The notes under the pieces are model-generated. The model had not been told where the DNA came from, did no database searches, and saw nothing but the letters and a program-made list of their open reading frames with translations. The translations under genes and the position numbers were made by a program. 64,000 nucleotides of DNA from Williamsoniiplasma luminosum. Lineage in GTDB: Bacteria > Bacillota_I > Bacilli_A > Mycoplasmatales > Mycoplasmataceae. Shown here piece after piece: positions 28,892-38,522 of this stretch (the first letter of the stretch is position 1; each line of letters begins with the position of its first letter). The stretch spans positions 434,001-498,000 of the forward strand of contig NZ_CP024963.1 of NCBI RefSeq assembly GCF_002803985.1, read 5' to 3'.

Positions 28892-30205
28892 ATGAAAATT
28901 AAAATTATTGGAGCTGGATTAGCTGGATGTGAAGCTGCATATCAATTAGCAGAACATGGATTTAAAGTTGAACTTTATGAATCTAAAACTATGCAAAAGA
29001 ATCCAATTCAAAAATTGGATTCTTTTGCCGAATTAGTTTGCTCGAATACATTAAGATCTAAATCCTTAAAAAATGCTGTTGGAATTTTAAAAGCAGAAAT
29101 GCAAATGTTTAATTCTTTAATTATTGAAGCAGCCTATCAAACTTGTATTCCAAGTGATGATGCTTTAGCTGTTGATCGCGTTAAATTTTCAGATTATGTG
29201 ACTGACAAAATCCAAAATCACCCAAACATTGAAGTTATTTACAAAGAAGTGGATGCAATTGATGATGTTAATGACATTACTTTAATTACAACCGGACCTT
29301 TAACAAGTGAAAAAATGAAAAGTGAAATTGAACGTTTAATTGGCAAACAAAAACTCTTTTATCTAGATGCATCAGCCCCCATTATTGCCAAAGATAGTAT
29401 TGATTTTAGTTATGTTTATCAAGCTTCAAGACATAATCAAGATCAAGGAGATTACATTTGTATTCCTTTAAATGAAGCTGAATTTGATGCTTTTGTTAAA
29501 CAGTTAAAGCAAGCTGAAACTGTTCAAACAAAAGACTTTGAAAAAGAAATTTATTTTAAAGGTTGTCAACCAATTGAGGTGATGGCCAAAGAAAGTAAAA
29601 AGATTTTATTGCATGGGCCAATGTCACCCAATAACCTTTTAAAACCAGATCAAACTCAACCATATGCAGTTGTTCAATTAAGACAAGATGATGCAATTGA
29701 TACACTTTATAATTTTGTTGGTTTTCAAACCAATTTAAAATGACCAGAACAATTAAGAGTCTTATCACAACTACCAGGAATGGGGGATATGAAAATTGTT
29801 AGGTACGGAGTGATGCATAAAAATTATTATATTAATTCACCTAAAATTTTAAATAATAAACTTCAAGTAATGCGCAGAAAAAATGTGTATTTCGCTGGTC
29901 AAATCACTGGTGTTGAAGGTTATGTTGAATCAAGTATGAGCGGAATTATTGCTAGCTTAGGAATTATTGCTTCGCTGACAAACCAAAAATTACCTAAATT
30001 TCCTTCAACAACAGTGATGGGAGCATTACATAATTATGTGACGAATGAAAAAATTAAACATTTAAAACCGATGAAAGCAAATTTAGGAATTATGCAAAAA
30101 GCTTTTGATGAAGGAAATGGAGAAAGTTATTTTTCCAAATCAAAAATGGAGTTGGAAAATTATTTAAATTCAATAAAAGGAATTATTGAATTTAAAAATA
30201 AATAA
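28892..30205 (+). CDS. trmFO: tRNA m5U54 methyltransferase TrmFO (folate/FAD-dependent)
   Basis: Methylates U54 of the tRNA T-loop using methylene-THF and FAD. 437 aa, standard length, TGA at 29741 as Trp. The FAD-binding [10 protein letters not shown] is at residues 7-16. [13 protein letters not shown] near 49 holds a conserved catalytic-region cysteine, [11 protein letters not shown]-like ([11 protein letters not shown]) near 224, HGPMSPNNL near 245, and [17 protein letters not shown] near 331 is the C-terminal FAD site. Start confirmed by the glycine motif position. Folate cofactor metabolism is represented here by fthC at 42134. Leaderless promoter. Confidence 0.95.
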
Positions 30206-30215
30206 GAGGTTAAAT

Positions 30216-31133
30216 ATGGAAATAATTAAATTAAAACCTTTCTTTTCAGAAAAAATCTGAGGTGGAAATGGATTGAAAAAAATGGGATTTGATATTCCTT
30301 TAAATAAAAATATTGGTGAGGCTTGAATTATTTCAGCCCATGATAATGGAATGAGTTTTTTAACCACAGGAAAATTTAAAGATCAAGCTTTAAAAAATGT
30401 TTTTGAAGATAATCGTCAATTATTTGGTGATTACCAAGGTGAGTTTCCCTTGTTGGTAAAAATAATTTCACCCAATGATTATTTATCTGTGCAAGTGCAT
30501 CCCGATGATGAATATGCTTTAAAAAAACACCATTGTTTAGGAAAACCAGAATCTTGATTGGTTTTGGATGCCCCAGTTGATGCTCATTTAATTTATGGAC
30601 ATCATGCAAAAACAAAACAAGAATTAGAGTCAATGGTTGAACATGATCAATGAGATAAATTATTAAAAAAAGTGAAAGTGCAAGTTGGTGATTTTTTATA
30701 TGTTGAACCTGGTAAAGTGCATGCGATCACTCCAGGAGTTGTTGTTTGTGAAGTGCAAAGATCGAGTGATATCACTTATCGTTTTTATGATTACAAACGT
30801 TTGGATGACCATGGTCAACCACGAAGATTAGATCTTGAGGATTCAATTAATTGTACTTTAATTCCAGATTCACAAGATGTGATTGTCAGACAACAAACGG
30901 GACAGATTTTTTCAAGCCAATATTTTTCAATTAATATTTGAGATACAAAAAATAATTTAAAACTTGAAATTGATGAACAACCATATTGATTACAATTAAC
31001 GGTTTTATCTGGTCAAGGGACAATTAACAACCAAGATTTTCAACTTGGTGAATCAGCGATCACACTAGGGTCGATTGAACAAATCACAGCAACTGGAGAG
31101 ATGAAAATCTTGGTTTCTTGAATCAAAAAGTAG
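30216..31133 (+). CDS. manA: Mannose-6-phosphate isomerase, class I
   Basis: Zinc enzyme interconverting mannose 6-phosphate and fructose 6-phosphate. 305 aa. SVQVHPDDEYA near residue 90 supplies Gln and His ligands, and EPGKVHAI near 168 gives the second His. FSEKIWGG near residue 10 and CEVQRSSDITYRFYDY near 182 are family segments, with the catalytic Arg in the latter. Several TGA tryptophans. AGAGGT lies eight bases before ATG, ten bases after trmFO, so the two are probably co-transcribed. It would feed mannose or mannosamine-derived sugars into glycolysis. Confidence 0.94.
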
Positions 31134-31151
31134 TGTCAACTACTTTTTATT
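31125..31151 (+). terminator. Terminator of trmFO-manA
   Basis: AAAAAGTAGT-GTCA-ACTACTTTTT hairpin; the manA stop TAG is inside the left arm. Confidence 0.85.
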
Positions 31152-31197
31152 TTTTATGTTTTAAAATCCTTTCAAAACATAAAAAATACTCTATAAT
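31150..31197 (+). promoter_or_regulatory. Promoter with overlapping 13-bp inverted repeat before the FNT gene
   Basis: TATAAT at 31192-31197 with TTTCAA 16 bases before. A perfect 13-bp inverted repeat (31150-31162 and 31174-31186) with an 11-base centre spans the -35 box and most of the spacer, a layout typical of a repressor operator. Confidence 0.55.
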
Positions 31198-31233
31198 CAT
31201 AAGGTTATATTTAAACGGAAGATAAATGGAAAA

Positions 31234-32370
31234 ATGGAACAAAATAAATTTTTAAAAATGAAAAAATTAACAAGGTCAATGACAAATGATGAAATTCAAG
31301 AAGAAATTCATACATTAGAAAAAGTTGATTACACACCTTTATACAACAAAGATGTGGCATACCACAATTATGGATATATCCATACTTTTAGAGTAATTTC
31401 TGATGGTTTACGCTTAAGCTCAATCAAACAATTTTTTGGTGGTTTGTTAGCCGGGATTTGAATTGGGGTTGCTTATACTGCCATTTTGTATGCAACATAC
31501 AAAATGGAAAATGCTTCGGTTGTGAAATTATTAACAGGTCTTTTATTTTCGGGAGTGATTTTATTAATTGCCTTTTTGGGTGGTGGTTTTGTCACTGCTC
31601 ACATGTGATATAACCGCACAATGTTTCGAAGAGTTGAAAAGTGATCGATTTTCTTAAAAGCGTGTGGTCTAGTTTATCTTGGAAATATTGCTGGAATCGG
31701 AATCTTTTTAGGGATTTTGTTCTTATCTGGGGCTTTTAATGGGAATGATAAACTGTTGATTTATGCTTATGAATCATTTGGTTTAGGTAAACTTTACAGT
31801 GTTGGAACAGCAATTAAAACTGGTCAAACATTTACCAATGGAGATGTTTGACAAACCATTTCATGAGTCTTTTTTAGTGGGATTTTATGTAATTTCTTAA
31901 TTTGTTTAGCGACCCAAGGAGCTAAATCAACTAAAGGAAATACAGTTGCTACAATGATTATGTATATTGTGGTTTTATTCTTTTTTGCCATTGGAGGTTA
32001 TCAACATTGTGTTGCTAATTGATATGGTGCTTGAGTTTTAATCATCTTAGCAATTGATCCAAATGTGGCTGGTAATATTCAAACTAGTCCAGGACATGAT
32101 TATTTGTTCAATGTAAATTCAGCTTGGTTGTATCTTTCTTTAAATATCATTCCAGCGGTTTTAGGAAACTTTGTTGGAGCGTTAATTATTGGTACTTTTA
32201 TGGGATTGTTTAATATGGATTATGACAAACTTTTATTAAAAGAAGCAAGATTAAGATTCTTACGTGAAGTTTTGGCAGTGCGTCAAAATCCAAATCTGTT
32301 AAGTGAAAAACTTCACGACGATCAATATACACCTTGATATAAACGTCCTTATAAAAAGAGAAAAAAATAA
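31234..32370 (+). CDS. Formate/nitrite transporter (FNT) family channel
   Basis: Polytopic membrane protein of 378 aa with six helices predicted between about residues 70 and 330. FNT traits: small-residue-rich first helix GGLLAGIWIGVAYT, a central GGYQHCVANWYGAW near 248 (family pattern G-x-x-H-x-V-A-N-M/W with the pore His), and NIIPAVLGNFVGALIIGT near 305 (N-x-x-P-x-x-x-G-N-x-x-G). The long N-terminal (about 65 residues) and basic C-terminal tails are longer than in FocA. Possible substrates are formate, lactate, nitrite or similar anions; lactate or acetate efflux would fit a fermenter. Regulated by the inverted repeat upstream. Confidence 0.82.
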
Positions 32371-32390
32371 TTATTTAAATTTAAAATTCA

Positions 32391-32429
32391 AAAACGCAAC
32401 ATTTAGGTTTAACCTAAATGTTGCGTTTT
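32391..32429. terminator. Bidirectional terminator between FNT gene and ridA
   Basis: Perfect 19-bp stem, AAAACGCAACATTTAGGTT on the left arm, with A- and T-rich ends. It separates two convergent genes. Confidence 0.88.
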
Positions 32430-32448
32430 CTAATATAAATATTAGATG

Positions 32449-32823
32449 TTAATTTTTAGCAATTACTTCAATTTCAACTAAACCATTTTTTGGTAATTTT
32501 GCAACTTGAATGGTACTTCTAGCTGGTTTGTGGTCGCCAAAATAATGTTCATAAATGCTGTTTACAATTTGAAAATCATCCATACTGTTTAAAAAGATTG
32601 TGGTTTTAACAACATGATTTTTATTGAAATTTGCTTCTTCTAAAATCGCATTAATATTGTTTAAAACTCTTTTGGTTTGTGCTTCAATTCCACTTTCTAA
32701 TTTTCCACTAATCGGATCAATTCCAAGCTGTCCAGAGAGGTATAGTGTTTGATCATTTGTCAAAATCGCTTGTGAATATGGACCAAGTGCTTTTGGGGCT
32801 TTATCGGTGTTTATTTTTTTCAT
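32449..32823 (-). CDS. ridA: RidA family reactive enamine/imine deaminase
   Basis: Hydrolyses 2-aminoacrylate-type enamines and imines formed by PLP enzymes, protecting such enzymes from damage. 124 aa, standard length. GPYSQAI at residues 14-20 and LYLSGQLGIDPISGKL near 27 are family signatures; the active-site Arg appears in HKPARSTIQVAKLPK near 97-111 and the glutamate in VEIEVIA at the end. It lies downstream of an amino-acid permease and a PLP-dependent PatB-like lyase on the same strand, a functional grouping, since that lyase class releases aminoacrylate. Confidence 0.94.
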   Translation of the reverse strand: MKKINTDKAPKALGPYSQAILTNDQTLYLSGQLGIDPISGKLESGIEAQTKRVLNNINAILEEANFNKNHVVKTTIFLNSMDDFQIVNSIYEHYFGDHKPARSTIQVAKLPKNGLVEIEVIAKN

Positions 32824-32874
32824 TTATTTTTTCCTTCTAAATTATTTTCTAATATTTTAACTGGATTTTATTGA

Positions 32875-34569
32875 TTATTCATTTAATTTATTTAGTAATT
32901 CAATTTTAGTTCAAGCACTAATATCTAATTTCACATCAGCTTTTTTGTATTTATTTTTAACTTTGTTTTGAAGAATTAATCTCGGAGTAGAAATACCATC
33001 ACTTCCATCTTTTAAACTACGCATTTTCATTTCAAGTTGCTTAGCTTTCAATGTTGATAGTTCCAAAAACTCTTCTGAATCTAATCAATTTGGTAGATCG
33101 TTAATACTTTCCTTTTTGAGTTCACCACTCGCTATTCGTTTTTTGTATTTGGGATAAATTCCAACAAAGTACCAGCCAATTGCTAAAGCAGTAACAACAA
33201 TAAAAGTTAAAGTTTGTCATTTATGAGCATCTCAATCAACGAAATAAACGACACTTTGATAGATAAAGAAAACTAAACCAAAAACTCAAAGTACCATTAA
33301 CACAAGATTAGTTTTAGTTTTCTTTTTAATGCTTAGCCATAAAGCAATCACAATCACGGTTCCATAAATAATGAACAGGACAACTGATTTAAAACCAACA
33401 ATTGTGGCAAAATCCACAGAGTTATCTTTTAAAATAAATGGCAATACCAACCAGATTGTCGCGAATAAAACCGTAAAAATAATATTGATAAAAATCGCAC
33501 GAATCGCTAAACCAGTTTTGTCTTTGGCTGCCAGTTTGGCAGAAATCATTTTGTGTTGAGCTAATGGTTGAAGTGCTCCACCACTATAATAAGTTCCTTG
33601 CATAAAGTTGTTTAAGTTTTGGGCAATCAAAGAGATGCCAACAAAAACTAATGCTCCAGTTCCCATCACCATTTGGATGATTTCATTATTGGGGTTTTTA
33701 GGAAAGACACTTCCAAGTGCTCCGATGAAAAAGACTAGTCCCACCATATAAAATACTACCGCAATCCCCAAAACAATCATGATGGTTTTGGGGATTGTTT
33801 TTTTCGGATTTTTAACATTTTCCCCAATTGTTGAAAATGTTTCAAAACCAGTAAAAGCATAAAAGAAGGCGGTGAAAGCTGTGTTGAAATTGCCCAATGT
33901 TAAGCTTCCAGCATTTTGTGCTTCGTTAAATTTTCCTCCACTAGTTCTTGCCATGATGATGATTGCTCCAATATAAACCATCACCATCACAGCTCATTTA
34001 ACAATACTTGTGACATTGGTTGCTAATTTAAAAATTTTAGTTCCTAATAAAACAGTTAAAGCAATCACAACATAAATTCCAATTGAAATTAAATTCAAGT
34101 ATAACTGTGTTTGTTCAACAGTGCCTCACATTGTGGTCGAATACAAACCTTCTAACGCGATTGATAGTAAAACTAAAAGGTTTGCACTAGCAGAAATCGG
34201 CAGTAAAATATATTGATAAATTCCAATCATTCATCCCCCGAAATGACCAAATGTTCTTCTTGAGTATTCAAATGGTCCTCCACTTTTAGAGGAAAATATA
34301 TTTGCACATTTAGCAAACGCCATCCCAGCAATCCCGGCGACAAATGCTCCTAAAAGGATGATTCAAAAGAGATGGTAACCCACTCCTTTTTCCCCGCTAA
34401 AAGCATTAGTTAAGATTAAAACAAAACTCATTGAGACAGTGTAATCAAATCCCAACCAAATCATTTGTTTTAAACCAATTTTTTCTTCACCAGAATCTGG
34501 CTTGCGTTTGAACATAAGCATATTTTTAATTTTTTCTTTTTTGTCCATAAAATTTAAAAATCCTTTCAT
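32875..34569 (-). CDS. APC-superfamily amino acid permease
   Basis: Proton- or exchange-driven amino acid transporter, 564 aa with about 12 helices and TGA tryptophans. Helix 1 region GLKQMIWLGFDYTVSMSFVL, then AFAKCANIFSSKSGGPFEYSRRTFG and GFETFSTIGENVKNPKKTIPK near residue 245 are the classic APC helix 6-7 segments. The C-terminal 110 residues are charged and cytoplasmic. Start may be ATG 34569 or ATG 34548; the only AAAGGA lies 12 bases before the latter. Probably in one unit with the PatB-like gene upstream and ridA downstream, although a terminator and a hairpin separate the first two. Substrate not predictable. Confidence 0.85.
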
Positions 34570-34588
34570 ATTTTGATTTTTTAATGTT

Positions 34589-34621
34589 GATCCAAATTTG
34601 TTTTTTCAGCAAATTTGGATC
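34589..34621 (-). other. 12-bp hairpin in the permease leader
   Basis: GATCCAAATTTG and CAAATTTGGATC with a nine-base loop, 20 bases upstream of the permease start on the minus strand. No U-run follows in transcription direction. It could be a leader element or operator. Confidence 0.5.
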
Positions 34622-34624
34622 CTC

Positions 34625-34664
34625 AAAAATAAAATTACAAAGTTAATTTTTGTAACTTTGTAAT
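34625..34664 (-). terminator. Terminator of the PatB-like gene
   Basis: On the minus strand ATTACAAAGTTA and TAACTTTGTAAT pair around a seven-base loop and are followed by TTTATTTTT. Confidence 0.75.
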
Positions 34665-34666
34665 TT

Positions 34667-35857
34667 TTAGTAAAGATTTAATTCTTTAAAAATAGCTTTG
34701 ATTTCATCAATTGCTTTGATTAATTCAGGTCTAGATAGACCGATATTAATTCTAAATCAACCAGGTTCTGCATATGCAAAAGCATCAGAAAAATTGACAA
34801 TCACCCCATGTTTAAAGAAGATTTTTTTCAGTTCGACTCAATCAAGATTGGCACTAATTTTAACTCAAATAATATATGAAGCGTCCATGTTCATTGGATG
34901 TAAGCAACTAATTTTGCTTAACTCACTTTTAATCAATAGATAGTTATCATAAACATAATTCTTCATCGCTTTCAATCAATCAAATGCATCTTGATTAGTG
35001 TAAGCTGCAATCATGGCTGGTTGAAAGAAGACGTTTGGGGTCATTACTCGATTGTGTTTATACATTTCCATCACTTGATCTAAGATTTTTTGATTAGAAA
35101 AAATCATATATGAGCCATATAATCCAGCAAGATTGAAACCTTTGTTGGGAGAATTGACGACAACAAAGTTTTTAGCTTTATCTCTTCATTTTAAAATTGA
35201 ATTATGTTCACCTTTTAAAACTAAATCCCCATGCACTTCATCAGATAAAATTAAAACATTATATTTATTGCAAATTTCAATAATTTTGATGACTTCGTCA
35301 TCATGTCAAACTCTTCCACCTGGATTATGGGGATTGCATCAAATAAAGATTTTGACATCATTCAAGGCGATTTGTTTTTCGAAATCATCAAAATCAATTT
35401 CATATTGATTATTTTTGTAAATTAATTTGTTGACAATTAATTTACGTTGAGTATTTTCAACAACTTCTTGAAAAGGTTTATAAACTGGGGTTTGGATTAA
35501 AACACTTTCCCCAACTTTGGCATATACCTTAATGATTTCCATCATTGAATTAATAATTCCATCAACAATTTTAATCATGTCTTTTTCTATAGTGATATTG
35601 TGTAATTTTTTATATCAATCATAGATCGCGTCAATCGCTGCATTTTGCACATAACCATAGCTATAAGTTTTTTTATTTGCACGTTCTGCGATTGCTTTGA
35701 CAATTGATTCTGGTGTTTCAAAATCAATGTCAGCAATTGATAAATTGTGCACTTTTTTAGAATAATCAACTGGAAAAACTGTTTTTAAGTATTCCACAGA
35801 TCATTTCTTCTCCTCGTTTTTGCTCCTGTCGATTTTTTTATCAAATATTTTGTCCAT
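34667..35857 (-). CDS. PLP-dependent C-S lyase / aminotransferase, MalY-PatB family
   Basis: Fold-type I PLP enzyme of 396 aa. The family cleaves cystathionine or cysteine (beta-lyase) or transaminates. The start at 35857 (GGGAGG upstream) gives MDKIFDKKIDRSKNEEKKW, the standard MalY/PatB N-terminus; TGA at residue 19 is Trp. IADIDFETPESI near residue 35, YGYVQ near 62, IWCNPHNPGGRVW near 168 (PLP contact), and the lysine in VVVNSPNKGFNLAGL near 240 match the family. RINIGLSRPEL near 375 binds substrate carboxylate. It may supply sulfur or pyruvate from cysteine. The product aminoacrylate would be handled by RidA. Confidence 0.88.
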
Positions 35858-36340
35858 ACTTTTCCTCCCGTTTAACTTCTAAAAATGCTTAGGCTCTTAG
35901 TTGTTGAAAAGTAATTTTTTCAGTGTACCTTATAAAAAATGTCTAGTTTTTTTAAGTCTGATTGTTTTTGTTAGTTGTTTAATTTCTTGATGAAATTAAT
36001 CAAACTAAAGCAAAAAAAGTATTTTTAGTGTTAATAATGTTTTCTAGACACTTTGATTTTATTCCTAAAACATTATTAATACATTTAGGGTCAGAAACTT
36101 TCTCAGGTTTTTTGCTTTTTTTGCCATAAAAATAACAAAAAATTGAATTTTTGAGCAAAAAAAGCAATAGAAATTCAAAAAAAGTCATAATCAATATTTA
36201 TAAAAACGATGGTGGTGAAATGTTACGTAAAACCAAAAAAAGAACCGAAGTTCTTTTTTAGCGTGACACATGTCCCCATACTTAATTGCTAAAGATAACT
36301 TTAACTAAATCTATTATACATCAATTGATATTCAAAAATA
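35858..36340. other. Gene-poor region with weak open frames
   Basis: 483 bases between a minus-strand gene start and a small gene. The minus frame 36194-35979 (71 codons, starts MIMTFFEFLLLF, then KKSKKPEKVSDPKC) has no ribosome site and I do not trust it. A 13-bp inverted repeat joins 36031-36043 and 36067-36079. Near 36261-36290 the minus strand reads TATGGGGACATGTGTCACGC, right after a -10-like TATAAT and before the UUCG-loop terminator, which could mark a small RNA or an insertion-sequence remnant. Confidence 0.4.
36235..36260 (-). terminator. UUCG-loop terminator
   Basis: Minus strand AAAAAAGAAC-TTCG-GTTCTTTTTT. It would end the coaX / small-gene transcript, 80 bases after the latter. 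Confidence 0.82.
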
Positions 36341-36526
36341 TTAATTTTTGCTAGTTGTTAAAACATCAATTACTTCTTGGAAATGTTTTTTGCAATAATA
36401 TAATGAAACCTTTTTATAAGTCGGTTCTTCTGTTACTCATTTATTTTCAGAAGAATTCACATCTAAAACATCTTCGCAAACTTTTGCACTTGCTTGGTTA
36501 TTGCAATCTTTTTTTATACAAATCAT
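36341..36526 (-). CDS. Small cysteine-rich, zinc-ribbon-like protein, 61 aa
   Basis: Not recognised as a named family. ATG 36526 has AAAGGA seven to eight bases upstream, and the frame uses one TGA as Trp. Cysteines are spaced C3-x4-C8-x8-C17 and then YYCKKHFQEV near residue 47, so C3/C8 and C48/H51 could form a zinc site. The rest is polar (SSENKWVTEEPTYKK). It lies 29 bases after coaX on the same strand and before a UUCG-loop terminator. Possible roles are nucleic-acid binding or metal storage, but this is only inference. Confidence 0.7.
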
Positions 36527-36555
36527 ATAGTTCCTTTTTTAAATTGTTTTATGGA

Positions 36556-37257
36556 TTATAACATTTTGATCATGCCATCAAAAATTAATTTTTCATTGTA
36601 AATTCAATTTTCGTTTGTGATCCCTTGTTTAATTAAATTAGCATTTCCACCAGTCACAATCACTTTGTATGATTCATCAATTTCTAATTGACGAATCAAA
36701 CCTTTAATCATTTCAAAATGGCCATTAATAGCACCAATATTAATTGCTGTTAGCGTATTGAAACCAATTTTTTTATCACTTCATTCAAATTTGCTATTTT
36801 TTAATTGGGCAGCAGATCTAATCATTGTTTTTAAACTGTTTCTAATTCCAGGAGCAATGATCACACCATCAAATTTATAGTTAGTCACTTTCATAAAAGT
36901 GGTTGTTGTCCCAAGGCTTACAATAATTGTATTTGGTTGTCTAATTGCATGTAAATTAGCAATAAAATCTGCTCCCAATTCTTCAACATTGTCAATCCCA
37001 ACTGCTTCAGGACTTCAATGTTTAGTATCTTTTAAATCAATTGCATGAAGATTTAACTCATTTACATAACTTGTAAAATCGGGCACGACACTGGCAAAGA
37101 TAATCTGATCATATTCAGAGTCGTTAAATAAACTTGGATCCTTTCATTCATTTGTGTATGTGTAAAAGCGATGTTTTTTGGTCAAGGTTTTATTTTCGGC
37201 GTTATAAACGCGAAAATCAACAGTTGTATTACCAGCATCAATTAATAATGTTTTCAT
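36556..37257 (-). CDS. coaX: Type III pantothenate kinase CoaX
   Basis: First step of CoA synthesis from pantothenate. 233 aa with TGA tryptophans. Start ATG 37257: MKTLLIDAGNTTVDFRVYN gives the ASKHA phosphate-1 motif (DxGNTxxxF). FASVVPDF near residue 60 and VGIDNVEELGADFIANLHAIR near 96 (GADR-like site; here GADF, the Arg is shifted) follow. VSLGTTTTFMKV near 122 is phosphate-2, normally DxGTATT; the Asp is replaced by Ser-Leu here. VTGGNANLI near 205 is the adenosine motif. Short but complete. The altered catalytic Asp is worth checking before assuming activity. Confidence 0.85.
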
Positions 37258-37343
37258 TTTTTACCTGTTTCTATGAATATATTTTACTTGTTATTGTAAT
37301 CAAGAGAATAAAAAAGATAAAATTAAAATAATGGAGACAAGAA

Positions 37344-38324
37344 ATGCAAAAAATAAAAGAAATAACAGCGGACAATAAAAACGTTAATTTAATCGCGAGA
37401 ATTGAAAAAGTTAATGTTTTAACTGGGGCTAATGGTCAAAATTACATGATCGTTCACTTAGTTGATAACACAGGAAGACTAGAGGCAAGAAAGTGAATTG
37501 TCACTGAAGCTGACAAAACCAAGATTAAACCAAATAATATTATTGAACTAATTGATGCCACAACATCAGAATTTAGAGGTCAATTACAAGCCAAAATTAA
37601 TGGTTATAACATTTTAGAACAAGAAGATTTATTAAAACTTGGGATTGATGTGAAAGAATTTGTGATTATTGCCCCAATTGATATTGAAAAAGATTTTCTC
37701 GATTTAATGAAGATTTTAAATTCACTTGAAAATGAAGTATATAAAAATATTACTTTGGCTTTAATCAAAAAATATGAACATGAATTTAAAACTTATCCAG
37801 CTGCGATGAATATTCATCATAATGTGGAATCAGGATTATTTTGACATAGTTATACTTTAGTGAAAAATGCTTTAGCAATTAAACCTTTTTATACATATGC
37901 CAATATTGATTGAGAGTTATTAATCGCTGGTTCAATTTTGCATGATATTGGAAAAATCATTGAATTACTTGATGTTAATGGCAGCGATTATTCTTTAGAA
38001 GGAAAATTAATTGGACATATTTCAATTGGAAATGCTGAGATTGCCCAAGTTGCCAAAGATTTAAATTATCTTGATTTAGAAAATAATTTAACAAATAAAT
38101 ATGTCACATTACTCCAACACATGGTGCTTGCAAGTCATGGTAAAAATGAATATGGTTCACCAACTGAACCAGTGATTATTGAAGCTGTAATTCTATCAAC
38201 CTTTGATAGTTTAGATGCCAGAATTTATCGCATTAATGATGAAATTGGTAAAGTAGATTTAGATAGCTGAACCAATCGTTTGCCAAGCGAAGAAGGTAAA
38301 ATGTTTTTAAAACATAAAAAATAA
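37344..38324 (+). CDS. YhaM-family 3'-5' exoribonuclease
   Basis: 326 aa. The N-terminal OB-fold (about residues 5-100: LIARIEKVNVLTGANGQNYMIVHLVD, shown in parts) binds nucleic acid. The HD-type metal phosphohydrolase domain follows, with NIHHNVESGLFWHS near residue 153 and SILHDIGKIIELL near 198 providing the H...HD ligands, and LQHMVLASHGKNEYGSP near 258 the later His and the conserved HGxxEYGSP motif of YhaM. TGA codons encode Trp. GGAGA is nine bases before ATG 37344. Role: RNA turnover, also DNA in some relatives. Monocistronic, divergent from coaX. Confidence 0.9.
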
Positions 38325-38349
38325 TTGAGTTTTTAAAAAGTAACCTTAT

Positions 38350-38398
38350 CAATCTCTAATTCAGCTTTAAAAAGTTGAATTAGAGATTGATTTTTTTT
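38350..38398 (+). terminator. Terminator of the YhaM-like gene
   Basis: 18-bp stem (38350-38367 with 38372-38389, one G-U), tetraloop, then eight T. Confidence 0.9.
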
Positions 38399-38522
38399 CT
38401 TATTTTTAGAAAAACAAGAAAAAAATTACGAAAAAATCATGTTTAGGATAAATATTTTTTAATTATGAAATAAAAACTGATAATTAAGGATTACAATTGA
38501 AAGTATAGAACGAGGTCTAATT

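Noticed and set aside
28768-28893. Protein-like minus-strand frame in front of trmFO (FAIRLIEVILNDGTRLTF)
   Set aside because: No start codon, no ribosome site, and it overlaps the trmFO promoter.
35979-36194. 71-codon minus-strand frame
   Set aside because: No ribosome site, low complexity, includes an inverted repeat; probably chance in AT-rich DNA.
36355-36561. 68-codon plus-strand frame
   Set aside because: It is the antisense of the 61-aa cysteine-rich gene, which has the better ribosome site.
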